From contig NZ_JAELVF020000001.1 in NCBI RefSeq assembly GCF_018101125.2, positions 2,184,922-2,248,921 on the forward strand: a DNA stretch of 64,000 nucleotides. Direction: 5' to 3'. Origin of the DNA: Streptomyces tardus. GTDB taxonomy: Bacteria; Actinomycetota; Actinomycetes; Streptomycetales; Streptomycetaceae. The notes under the pieces are model-generated. The model ran no database searches. It worked only from the letters and a program-made list of their open reading frames with translations, and had not been told where the DNA came from. Each line of letters starts with the position of its first letter. Positions within the stretch are counted from its first letter, which is position 1. Of this stretch, positions 35,230-41,696 are shown in pieces. Position numbers and translations under genes: made by a program.

Positions 35230-36228
35230 ATGCAGGTCGCGACAGCAAACTTCGAGGAAATACGGGAAGCCATCGGCGCCCATACGGGAGCGGACAACCC
35301 GAGCTCGTTCCTGGCGCTCAACGAGGGCACCTCGTCGTTCGGCCGCCCGCATCTGGACGGGGTGATCAGCTACCGCGCCGCGGGGCGCTTCCTGGTCCAG
35401 CTCGGCGGCCCCTTCGCGGCCGAAGGGGACCGTGCCGAGCTGCTGCACGAGTTCCTCGGCCACGCCCGGGAGCGTTCGGCGACCGTCGTCGGCGTACAAC
35501 TCGCCCGCGCGGATGCGGAGTTGTACGCCCGCAACGGCTTCACGGTGAACCAGGTAGGCGCCTCGTACGCCGTGGACCTGGAGCGGTTCACCCTGCGCGG
35601 CACCCGCTTCATGCAGCTGCGCAACAAGATCTCCCGCTCGTTCCGGGCCGGGTTGCAGGTCACCGAGGTGGACCTGGCCGGCCACGCCGAGGCGGTCGCC
35701 GAGATCGACGCGGCCTGGCTCGGCACCAAGGGCGAGGCCGCCCGCCCGCTGGAGTTCCTGGTCGGTCAGACCGGCGGGCGGGCACAGGCCGAACGACGGC
35801 TGTTCCTCGGCAGCATCGAGGGCCGGCCGATCGGCTACATCTCCTACGCACCGGTCTTCGGCAGCAGGCAGGGCTGGATGCACGACCTCAGCCGGCGCGT
35901 CCCCGAGGGCCCGCCCGGCGTCATGGAGGCCATCAACTCCACCGCGATCGAGGTCTTCCGCACGGAGGGCGTCCGGTGGCTGCACTTCGGCTTCACCCCG
36001 TTCACCGGGCTGGCCGAGGAACACGAACTCCCGGGCCGCAGCAGCGCGTTCCAGTGGTTCATGCACTGGCTCTGGGAGAACGGCGAGGCGGTCTACCCCG
36101 CCCGGACCCAGCTCTCCTACAAGGAGAAGTGGGCGCCGCACGCGGTGCTCCCCGAGTACGTCGCTTTCCAGGGCCGCGCCGACCTCGGCGCCTTCGCCCA
36201 CATCTTCCGCGCAGCCAACGCCTTCTGA
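35230..36228 (+). CDS. MprF-C-terminal/DUF2156-like aminoacyl-tRNA-dependent transferase, VlmA-like
   Basis: This 332-aa protein has two tandem GNAT-like halves, as in the soluble domain of lysyl/alanyl-phosphatidylglycerol synthases. One half contains GRFLVQLGGPFAAEGDRAELLHEF and RNGFTVNQVGASYAVDL. The other contains RRLFLGSIEGRPIGYISYAP, MEAINSTAIEVFRTEGVRWLHFG and a C-terminal YKEKWAPH. VlmA of valanimycin, described as related to these enzymes, moves serine from seryl-tRNA to the hydroxylamine. ATG 35230 follows GAAGAGGAAC; ATG 35185, with GAAGGTG, would add 15 residues. The gene is divergent from the VlmK-like gene. It is the predicted user of the tRNA-like gene at 37.9 kb. Confidence 0.78.
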   Translation: MQVATANFEEIREAIGAHTGADNPSSFLALNEGTSSFGRPHLDGVISYRAAGRFLVQLGGPFAAEGDRAELLHEFLGHARERSATVVGVQLARADAELYARNGFTVNQVGASYAVDLERFTLRGTRFMQLRNKISRSFRAGLQVTEVDLAGHAEAVAEIDAAWLGTKGEAARPLEFLVGQTGGRAQAERRLFLGSIEGRPIGYISYAPVFGSRQGWMHDLSRRVPEGPPGVMEAINSTAIEVFRTEGVRWLHFGFTPFTGLAEEHELPGRSSAFQWFMHWLWENGEAVYPARTQLSYKEKWAPHAVLPEYVAFQGRADLGAFAHIFRAANAF

Positions 36229-36293
36229 CGCGTGCGTTCTGCCGAAGGCCCCGAGCTACGGGCCGACGACGGCCCGAGGAGACGGAGAGAGCC

Positions 36294-36545
36294 ATGTCCG
36301 AGACGATCGTGAACCCGCCCACCACGCCGCAGAACGCAGCCATGGCGCTGCCCGACGTCAGCGCCTTCCAACAGGCCGTGGTCGAGACGTTCTTCGGCAT
36401 CATCGGGGCGCCCGACGACCCCGACGCGCTCGCCGGAGGCGCCCGCGCCCTCGCCGAGCTCGACGCGCTGCTCGACGCCGCGCCCGCGCCGACGCCCGCG
36501 AGCGCAGGGGCTGCGAGCGCCGGAACGGTCGGCGCCGGCAGCTGA
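36294..36545 (+). CDS. Small unknown protein (83 aa)
   Basis: ATG 36294 (MSETIVNPPTTPQNAAM) is preceded by GAGGAGACGGAGAGA. The middle part (VSAFQQAVVETFFGIIGAPDD, GGARALAELDALLDA) predicts two amphipathic helices, followed by an Ala/Pro tail. It lies 65 bp behind the VlmA-like gene and is followed by a strong terminator, so it is the second gene of that transcript. No family is recognised. A small partner protein for the transferase is possible. Confidence 0.7.
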   Translation: MSETIVNPPTTPQNAAMALPDVSAFQQAVVETFFGIIGAPDDPDALAGGARALAELDALLDAAPAPTPASAGAASAGTVGAGS

Positions 36546-36554
36546 GTTGACCTT

Positions 36555-36592
36555 CGGAGGGGGCGGACGGCGACTGCCGTCCGCCCCCTCCG
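36555..36592 (+). terminator. 17-bp perfect hairpin after the VlmA-like operon
   Basis: Arms 36555-36571 and 36576-36592 (CGGAGGGGGCGGACGGC and its complement) pair perfectly with a 4-nt GACT loop, 10 bp after the small-protein stop. Confidence 0.88.
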
Positions 36593-36808
36593 GCGTGATC
36601 CGACCGGCCCTGCACCAGAGGCAGCACGTGCGAAGACCCCGCACCCACGAGATCCGGCCCCCGTCACGGAGGCCGGATCTGGTGCGTACGGGGGCGCTGC
36701 GTACGGCCCCGTACGCACCAGATCCGGCCTCCGTGACGGGGGCCGGATCTCGTGGGTGCGGGGTCTTCGCACGTGCTGCCTCTGGTGCAGGGCCGGTCGG
36801 ATCACGCC
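36592..36808. repeat. 102-bp perfect inverted repeat (217-bp near-palindrome)
   Basis: The arms 36592-36693 and 36707-36808 are exact reverse complements over 102 bp with a 13-nt loop (36694-36706). Each arm holds an inner hairpin, AGATCCGGCC and its complement around an 11-nt loop (36650-36680 and its mirror). The right arm covers the last two codons and the stop of the SARP gene, and the left arm abuts the terminator at 36555-36592. It encodes nothing credible and no transposase is near. It could be a giant bidirectional terminator, an inserted foldback element, or an assembly artefact. Confidence 0.9.
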
Positions 36809-37605
36809 AGGCGGGCGGAGAGCAGCGTCAGTTCGGACTCGACGTGGCGCAGCTGGGGGGCGTGCTGGAGGATGCACTCCTCCAACTTCCGCAGCTCGGG
36901 CGTCGGGTCGATGCCCAGTTCGTCGCTGAGCCGGCGTCGGGTGCGGTGGTAGACCTCCAGCGCCTCCGCCTGCCGGCCCGACCGGTAGAGCGCGATCATC
37001 AGCTGGCCGCAGAAGCGCTCCCGCAGCGGGTTCTCCCGGTGCGCCTGGTTCAGCTCGCCCAGCAACTGGCCTTCCCTGCGCAGGGCGAGTTCGGCGTCGA
37101 AGAGCGACTCCAGCCCCTGCAACCGCAGTTCGTTGAAACGGGTTGCCGCGCACTCGCACATCAACCCGCCGCAGTCGCCGCCGAAGACCGGTCCGCGCCA
37201 CATCCGCAGGGCGGCTCTCAGCGTCCTGACCGCGTCGGCCGGGTCGTCCGCCGCGAGTTCCACGCCGCGTGCGATCGCCGAGCCGAAGTCCGTGGCGTCC
37301 AACCGGGCTTTCCCCAGGGAAAGTTGGTATCCATGCGCGTAGCTCAGCAGCTGTACGCCGCTGGAGCCGTCGTCTATCGACCGCAGCCACTTGCGCAATC
37401 TGCTGATGTGGGCCTGCAACGCGTTGACGACACCGTTCGGCACGTCCTCGCCCCACAGCTCCTCGATCAGTGCGCCGTGGCCCACCGTGTGCTCTTCGCT
37501 CACCAGCAGGGCCTGCAACAGCACCCGCCTGGACTGTCCGCTCACTTTGTGCACGCCGCTGGGCGTGTGCACCTGCACGCCGCCCAAGATCTCGAAGTTC
37601 AGCAC
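36802..37605 (-). CDS. SARP-family transcriptional activator
   Basis: This 267-aa Streptomyces antibiotic regulatory protein has an OmpR-type winged helix (about 1-95, with LLVSEEHTVGHGALIEELWG and NALQAHISRLRKWL). A bacterial transcriptional activation domain follows (about 100-250, with ALRMWRGPVFG, LFDAELALRREG and YRSGRQAEALEVYHRTR). The start is GTG 37605 (VLNFEILGGVQVH) directly behind GGGGAGG. It has no ATPase domain, so it is a small pathway-specific SARP like ActII-ORF4. The eight 11-bp-spaced repeat boxes in the cluster are its likely targets. Its 3' end lies inside the 102-bp inverted repeat. Confidence 0.92.
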   Translation of the reverse strand: MLNFEILGGVQVHTPSGVHKVSGQSRRVLLQALLVSEEHTVGHGALIEELWGEDVPNGVVNALQAHISRLRKWLRSIDDGSSGVQLLSYAHGYQLSLGKARLDATDFGSAIARGVELAADDPADAVRTLRAALRMWRGPVFGGDCGGLMCECAATRFNELRLQGLESLFDAELALRREGQLLGELNQAHRENPLRERFCGQLMIALYRSGRQAEALEVYHRTRRRLSDELGIDPTPELRKLEECILQHAPQLRHVESELTLLSARLA

Positions 37606-37847
37606 AGAAGCCTCCCCGTTCGAACGGCTTACCAGAGTGCTTCGTCGCACATGGGCGACTTACCGCATTGCGGTGACTTCGTCAGGTGTCCGCCGGCCGC
37701 GTTCGTCGTGCCCGGTACGCCGTGCGGTGCCGCCCGGCCGACCTGACGAGGTAGCAGGGCGCGGACCGGTCGCAGAGCCCCGCAGTGTCCGCCCCGGCGT
37801 ACGCCCCGGCGCGTATTTCCGTACGGGAGTACGGGGCCCGCACCCGA

Positions 37848-37890
37848 GTCAGAGAGGTGTCAGGGGGACGTCAGCACACCCCGGCAGAGT
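37848..37890 (+). promoter_or_regulatory. SARP-type operator and promoter ahead of the tRNA-like gene
   Basis: Three perfect GTCAG repeats start at 37848, 37859 and 37870 (11-bp period). CAGAGT (37885-37890) follows 8 bp after the last heptamer. Predicted transcription would begin near 37897, about 36 nt before the tRNA-like gene and about 210 nt before the VlmJ-like kinase start. Confidence 0.75.
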
Positions 37891-37932
37891 CGTCCTTGTC
37901 ACCGGGAAGGAACATCCGAACCGGGAAGACGT

Positions 37933-38025
37933 GGAGAGGTACCCGAAGCGGCCCAACGGGGTCCGGGTGCTTTGCACTTGGCCGGGTCTTCATGGCCCTC
38001 GCAGGTTCGAATCCTGCCCTCTCCG
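37933..38025 (+). tRNA. tRNA-Ser-like gene with abnormal anticodon arm
   Basis: The acceptor stem pairs perfectly (GGAGAGG 37933-37939 with CCTCTCC 38018-38024) and the discriminator is G (38025). The D-arm is CCC/GGG with a GCGGCC-containing loop (37942-37960). The T-arm is GCAGG TTCGAAT CCTGC (38001-38017). A long variable arm GGGTC-TTCAT-GGCCC (37984-37998) marks a class II (Ser-type) tRNA. The anticodon arm is odd. The best fold is CCGGGT/ACTTGG (37963-37968 with 37976-37981) around GCTTTGC, which lacks the universal U33; the alternative is a 15-nt loop. CCA is not encoded. Ordinary decoding is unlikely, yet seryl-tRNA synthetase does not read the anticodon. It could be a dedicated seryl donor, a pseudo-tRNA or an integration-site remnant. 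Confidence 0.6.
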
Positions 38026-38108
38026 CTCCGTTTGCCACGCCGTGTGGGCAACTCCGTTGTCGGTGGCGCCGACCGGCGCCACCCACCACGCGAGGAGAGC
38101 CCGCAACG

Positions 38109-39191
38109 ATGGACACCACGGCCACCCAGCCGGGACCCGCTCCGGCCGCTCTCTCTCCGTCCGCCGCCGCGTACTCGGGCTCACCGGGCGCGAGGCCCAC
38201 CCGCGCCCTCATCGTGGCCAACCCCGCGTCCGGGAGCCACAGCGAGACCCTGCTGCGCGAGGTGCGGGACCTCTGCGCGGCCCGGCTCGACGCGGTGGAG
38301 GTCCACCTCACCACCGCCCGCCGCGACGCGACGGACGCCGTCGGCCGGGCACTCCGCCGCCCGTACGCCCCGCACGCGCCGGAGGTCGTTCGCTCGAACG
38401 GGACCGCCGAGCGCTCCGACGGGACCGCCGTGCCGTCCACCGAGGTCCGACCCGATCTGGTGGTCGCGGTCGGCGGGGACGGGACCGTGCGCGAGGTCGT
38501 CCAGGGCATGGCCGACGCGCCCGCGCCCGCGGCTCTCGCCCTGGTACCCGGCGGCACGGGCAACTCCGGCTACCGCATGATCTGGGGAGACCGCCCCTGG
38601 GCCGACGCGCTCACCGCCCTGCTGCTGCACCCCGGCGACCGGGCCCGGCTGCGGCGGCTCGACCTCGCGCTGCTGCGCGAAACCGCGCAGCTGGTCTTCC
38701 TGGGCGCGTGCAGCGGCGTGATCGCCGAGGCGCTGCCGATCGCCCGTACGATCCCGCTGCACGGCCGCGCCCGGTACGCCGAGGCGTTCGCCCGGGCGGC
38801 CGACGCCCACCGCCCCTACCCCGGCCGGGTCACCGTGGACGGCGAGGTGGTCCACGAGGGGCCGACGGTGCTGGCGAACGTGGGCGGCGGCCGTTACCGG
38901 GGCGGCCAGTACCTCGTGCTCCCGCACTCCGAGCCCGACGACGGACTGCTGGACGTGTGCGTCATCGGCGGGTCCGTCGCCGCCTCCCGCGTGCCCGAGC
39001 TGACCCGGACCGCAGCGCATCTGGAGCTGCCCGACACCGTCTACGCGCGCGGCCGGACCATCGTCGTCGAGCGGCTGGACGGCGAGCGGCTGCCGCTGGA
39101 GCACGACGGCGAGTACCAGGACACGCTCGGCGACCGCGCCACCCTCGAAGTGCGGGCCGGGGCGCTGTGGACCTGGTGCCCGACGTCGTGA
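38109..39191 (+). CDS. Diacylglycerol-kinase-fold kinase, VlmJ-like
   Basis: This 360-aa protein is of the lipid/diacylglycerol kinase family. It has the nucleotide-binding GGDGT in LVVAVGGDGTVREVV (about 121-135) and GGTGN in LALVPGGTGNSGYR. The early ALIVANPASGS strand and a late LPLEHDGEYQ are also typical. In valanimycin synthesis VlmJ, of this family, phosphorylates the seryl hydroxyl of valanimycin hydrate before elimination by VlmK. The gene is downstream of the tRNA-like element under the same SARP-type promoter. A membrane-lipid kinase role is the alternative, but the VlmA/B/H/K/R-like set makes the biosynthetic role more likely. Confidence 0.82.
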   Translation: MDTTATQPGPAPAALSPSAAAYSGSPGARPTRALIVANPASGSHSETLLREVRDLCAARLDAVEVHLTTARRDATDAVGRALRRPYAPHAPEVVRSNGTAERSDGTAVPSTEVRPDLVVAVGGDGTVREVVQGMADAPAPAALALVPGGTGNSGYRMIWGDRPWADALTALLLHPGDRARLRRLDLALLRETAQLVFLGACSGVIAEALPIARTIPLHGRARYAEAFARAADAHRPYPGRVTVDGEVVHEGPTVLANVGGGRYRGGQYLVLPHSEPDDGLLDVCVIGGSVAASRVPELTRTAAHLELPDTVYARGRTIVVERLDGERLPLEHDGEYQDTLGDRATLEVRAGALWTWCPTS

Positions 39192-39294
39192 CTTGACGGA
39201 GTCTGCCGCTCCGCATTGCTCCGCCATAAGCCCACCAACAGACTGAAAACACTACTGACGGGGCCGAACAGGCATTGACCACCAAGGAGTTGCC

Positions 39295-39660
39295 ATGGCT
39301 GATCTGAACGCGGTCGTCGAGCGTTACCTGGACATCTGGAACGAGCCGGACGCCGAGCGCCGCGCGAAGGCGATCAGCGAGCAGTTCACCGACGACGCCG
39401 TCTATGTCGACCCGCTGGCCTCCGTCGCCGGCCACGACGGCATGGGCGCCGTCGTCCAGGGTGCCCAGGAGCAGTTCGCCGGCCTGCGGTTCGAGCTGCT
39501 CGGCGAGGTCGACGCGCACCACAACATCGCCCGCTTCCGCTGGGGCCTCGTCGCCCAGGCCGGCGCCGAGCCGATCGCCATCGGCTTCGACGTCGCCGTC
39601 ACCACCGAGGACGGCCGTATCCAGGGTGTGTACGGCTTCCTCGACAAGGTGCCCGGCTGA
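39295..39660 (+). CDS. SnoaL/NTF2-like small protein
   Basis: This 121-aa alpha+beta-barrel protein (MADLNAVVERYLDIWNEPD, then FTDDAVYVDPLASVAGHDGM and ARFRWGLVAQAG) belongs to the NTF2-like group that includes steroid isomerases and SnoaL cyclases. It starts behind AAGGAG, 103 bp after the VlmJ-like kinase, and is followed by a strong terminator. It is taken as the last gene of the cluster. An isomerase or binding role on the final product is possible but not shown. Confidence 0.75.
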   Translation: MADLNAVVERYLDIWNEPDAERRAKAISEQFTDDAVYVDPLASVAGHDGMGAVVQGAQEQFAGLRFELLGEVDAHHNIARFRWGLVAQAGAEPIAIGFDVAVTTEDGRIQGVYGFLDKVPG

Positions 39661-39693
39661 ACCACGGCCCGTGATGCCCCCGCGGCGCACACG

Positions 39694-39736
39694 ACGGGCG
39701 GTGTGCGTACCGAACTCCGGTACGCACACCGCCCGT
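39694..39736 (+). terminator. 18-bp perfect hairpin at the right end of the cluster
   Basis: Arms 39694-39711 and 39719-39736 (ACGGGCGGTGTGCGTACC and its complement) pair perfectly with a 7-nt loop, 34 bp after the SnoaL-like stop. The rest of 39737-40163 holds only the CebR-like box described separately. Confidence 0.85.
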
Positions 39737-40098
39737 TCGCGCGTGCCGACCCGTTCGCGCGTGTCCGGCGGCGTCTGCCCGCCTGCCTGTGCCCGCTTCG
39801 GCGCCGCCCCGAGCACCTGCGTCCACCGCGCACCTCGCGCACCCCGGTCACTTCGCGCACCCCGTGTCGCACACGCAGGCAGCGGCGTGCGCGGTGCCTG
39901 CTGAGGCGGCAGGGGGCGAAGTGAATGCCGGGGAACGAGGGGGCCCATCTACTGTCGCTCGTGCCCAACCCACCACGTTTATATGGGAGTTGGGCATGCG
40001 ATACGGCGATGTTCCTCGACTCTCCGACAGTTCCGCGCAGTACCGGCCTCATTGGTATGGACAAGACAAGTCGCGCTCTCTACTCTCATGCTGCGGAC

Positions 40099-40112
40099 TG
40101 AGAGCGCTCCCA
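40099..40112. promoter_or_regulatory. CebR-like operator candidate
   Basis: TGAGAGCGCTCCCA differs by one base from the palindrome TGGGAGCGCTCCCA recognised by the LacI-family cellobiose regulator CebR. It lies 52 bp before the secreted protease start, in the probable promoter region. Confidence 0.4.
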
Positions 40113-40163
40113 GACTGCTGTTGCAACCTCACCCCCGGCAACAACAGAAGGGCATCAACCCCC

Positions 40164-41321
40164 ATGCGACGCAGACGTGTTGTGAGAGTCGGCCTGTCCG
40201 CTCTCCTCCTGTTCGGCGGCATCGCCGCCACCGGCCCCGCCACCGCAGCGATGGCCGCCCCCACCAACAACCTCGAGTACTCCCCGGGCCTGATCGAGGC
40301 CATGAGCACCGACCTCGGTCTCAGCGCCAAGGAGGCCCGTGCCCGGCTCGCCCTCGAGGCGACCGCGGCGGAGGTCGCACCCACCGCGGAGAAGGCGGCG
40401 GGCAGCGCCTACGCCGGCAGCTGGTACGACGAGGAGACGGGCAAGCTCACCGTCGCCCTCACCGACGGCAACCGCGCCGACGCCGTACGCGGAACCGGCG
40501 CCGAAACGGTGTCGGCCAAGTACAGCGCACGCACCCTGGACAGGGCGATGGCGGACATCGACGCCCTCGTCACCAAGAAGAACGCCCCCTCCCAGGTGGC
40601 CGGTTGGGGCGTCGACACCCGCGCCAACGAGGTCGTGGTGAGCCTGGTCAAGGGAGCGAAGAAGGACGCCGCGACCAAGGACTTCATCAAGCGTGCCAAG
40701 GCGGCCGGTCCGGTGACGGTCCGCGCCGACGCGGCCGAGGCGCCGAGCACGTTCGCCGCGGGCACGGTCGGCGGCGACCCGTACTACACCGGCAACGTCC
40801 GCTGCTCCATCGGCTTCTCCGTGCACGGCGGCTTCGTCACCGCCGGCCACTGCGGACCGCAGGGCCAGCAGGTGCGCGGCTGGGACAACTCGCAGATCGG
40901 CCACTTCCAGGGTTCGTCCTTCCCCGGTGACGACCTCGCCTGGGTGAACGTCGGCAGCGGCTGGTGGACCGAGCCGGTCGTGCTCGGCTACGGCGCCATC
41001 CCGGACCGGCTCGTCCGCGGCTCCAACGTGGCCCCGGTCGGCTCCTCGATCTGCCGCTCCGGATCCACCACCGGCTGGCACTGCGGCACCGTCCTCGCCC
41101 ACAACGAGACCATCAACTACGCGCAGGGTGCGGTCCACCAGATGACCGGAACCAGCGTCTGCGCCGAGGGCGGCGACTCCGGCGGCTCGTTCATCTCCGG
41201 CGACCAGGCCCAGGGCGTCACCTCCGGCGGGCACGGCAACTGCTCGGCCGGTGGCCGCACCTGGTACCAGCCGGTGAACGAGATCCTGAGCCGCTACGGG
41301 CTCACTCTCCACACCGCCTGA
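40164..41321 (+). CDS. Secreted streptogrisin-like serine protease (S1 family, with alpha-lytic-type propeptide)
   Basis: This 385-aa preproprotease starts with MRRRRVV plus a hydrophobic core and an AMA-A-type cleavage site near residue 32, giving Sec or Tat export. A propeptide (about 33-200, with LVTKKNAPSQVAGWGVDTRANEV) acts as folding chaperone. The mature domain has His in VTAGHCG, Asp in GDDLAWVNV and Ser in GGDSGGS, plus paired Cys. It matches streptogrisin/SAM-P20-type proteases of Streptomyces. The gene is outside the cluster and has its own promoter region. Confidence 0.92.
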   Translation: MRRRRVVRVGLSALLLFGGIAATGPATAAMAAPTNNLEYSPGLIEAMSTDLGLSAKEARARLALEATAAEVAPTAEKAAGSAYAGSWYDEETGKLTVALTDGNRADAVRGTGAETVSAKYSARTLDRAMADIDALVTKKNAPSQVAGWGVDTRANEVVVSLVKGAKKDAATKDFIKRAKAAGPVTVRADAAEAPSTFAAGTVGGDPYYTGNVRCSIGFSVHGGFVTAGHCGPQGQQVRGWDNSQIGHFQGSSFPGDDLAWVNVGSGWWTEPVVLGYGAIPDRLVRGSNVAPVGSSICRSGSTTGWHCGTVLAHNETINYAQGAVHQMTGTSVCAEGGDSGGSFISGDQAQGVTSGGHGNCSAGGRTWYQPVNEILSRYGLTLHTA

Positions 41322-41335
41322 TCCACCCGCACACA

Positions 41336-41386
41336 CCGCAGAGGCGGGACGCGCGTTCCCCGTGACCGCGTCTCCCGCCCCTGCGG
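41336..41386 (+). terminator. Imperfect GC-rich hairpin after the protease gene
   Basis: CCGCAGAGGCGGGACGCG (41336-41353) pairs with 41367-41386 apart from one mismatch and a two-base bulge. It begins 15 bp after the stop. Confidence 0.6.
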
Positions 41387-41469
41387 GCAACGGCCGGTAC
41401 TCCGCCCCAGCGGCGGGTACCGGCCTCCGCCGTCGCCGGCCCGCTCGCAGCGGGCCCCGCCGCAACCGA

Positions 41470-41600
41470 CCGGGCCCGGCGTACGGGCAGCGTGGCGTAC
41501 GGGTCGCGTGGCGTACGCACGCCGGTTGGCACAGGCGCTCGGTGGCGTACGCCGGCCTCGGGGACGTACGCGCCGCGTGGCGTACGCGACCGGGTGGGCG
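41470..41600. repeat. Short interspersed GGCGTACG repeats
   Basis: Within the 41387-41696 spacer the octamer GGCGTACG recurs several times (for example GTGGCGTACGGGTCGCGTGG). No gene or regulatory site is recognised. Confidence 0.6.
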
Positions 41601-41696
41601 AACTCGACGGCGTGCGAACGGAGTTGGCTTTCCGGCGGATCGGGCCGGGAGCGTTGCGCCGGTGGCCCGGACACGGGCGGGGCGCCTCGGGGTGCG

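Noticed and set aside
36547..36800. Open frames running through the 102-bp inverted repeat
   Set aside because: They mirror each other because of the repeat, lack ribosome binding sites and match no known protein pattern.
37963..37981. Reading the tRNA-like gene as a normal tRNA-Lys(UUU)
   Set aside because: TTT can be placed at the anticodon, but position 33 would be C, the stem is six pairs with two G-U, and the long variable arm and G73 are Ser-like.
37785..38108. N-terminal extension of the VlmJ-like kinase through the tRNA-like region
   Set aside because: The reading frame stays open, but the sequence there is explained by tRNA arms and the SARP operator. ATG 38109 gives a normal family N-terminus.
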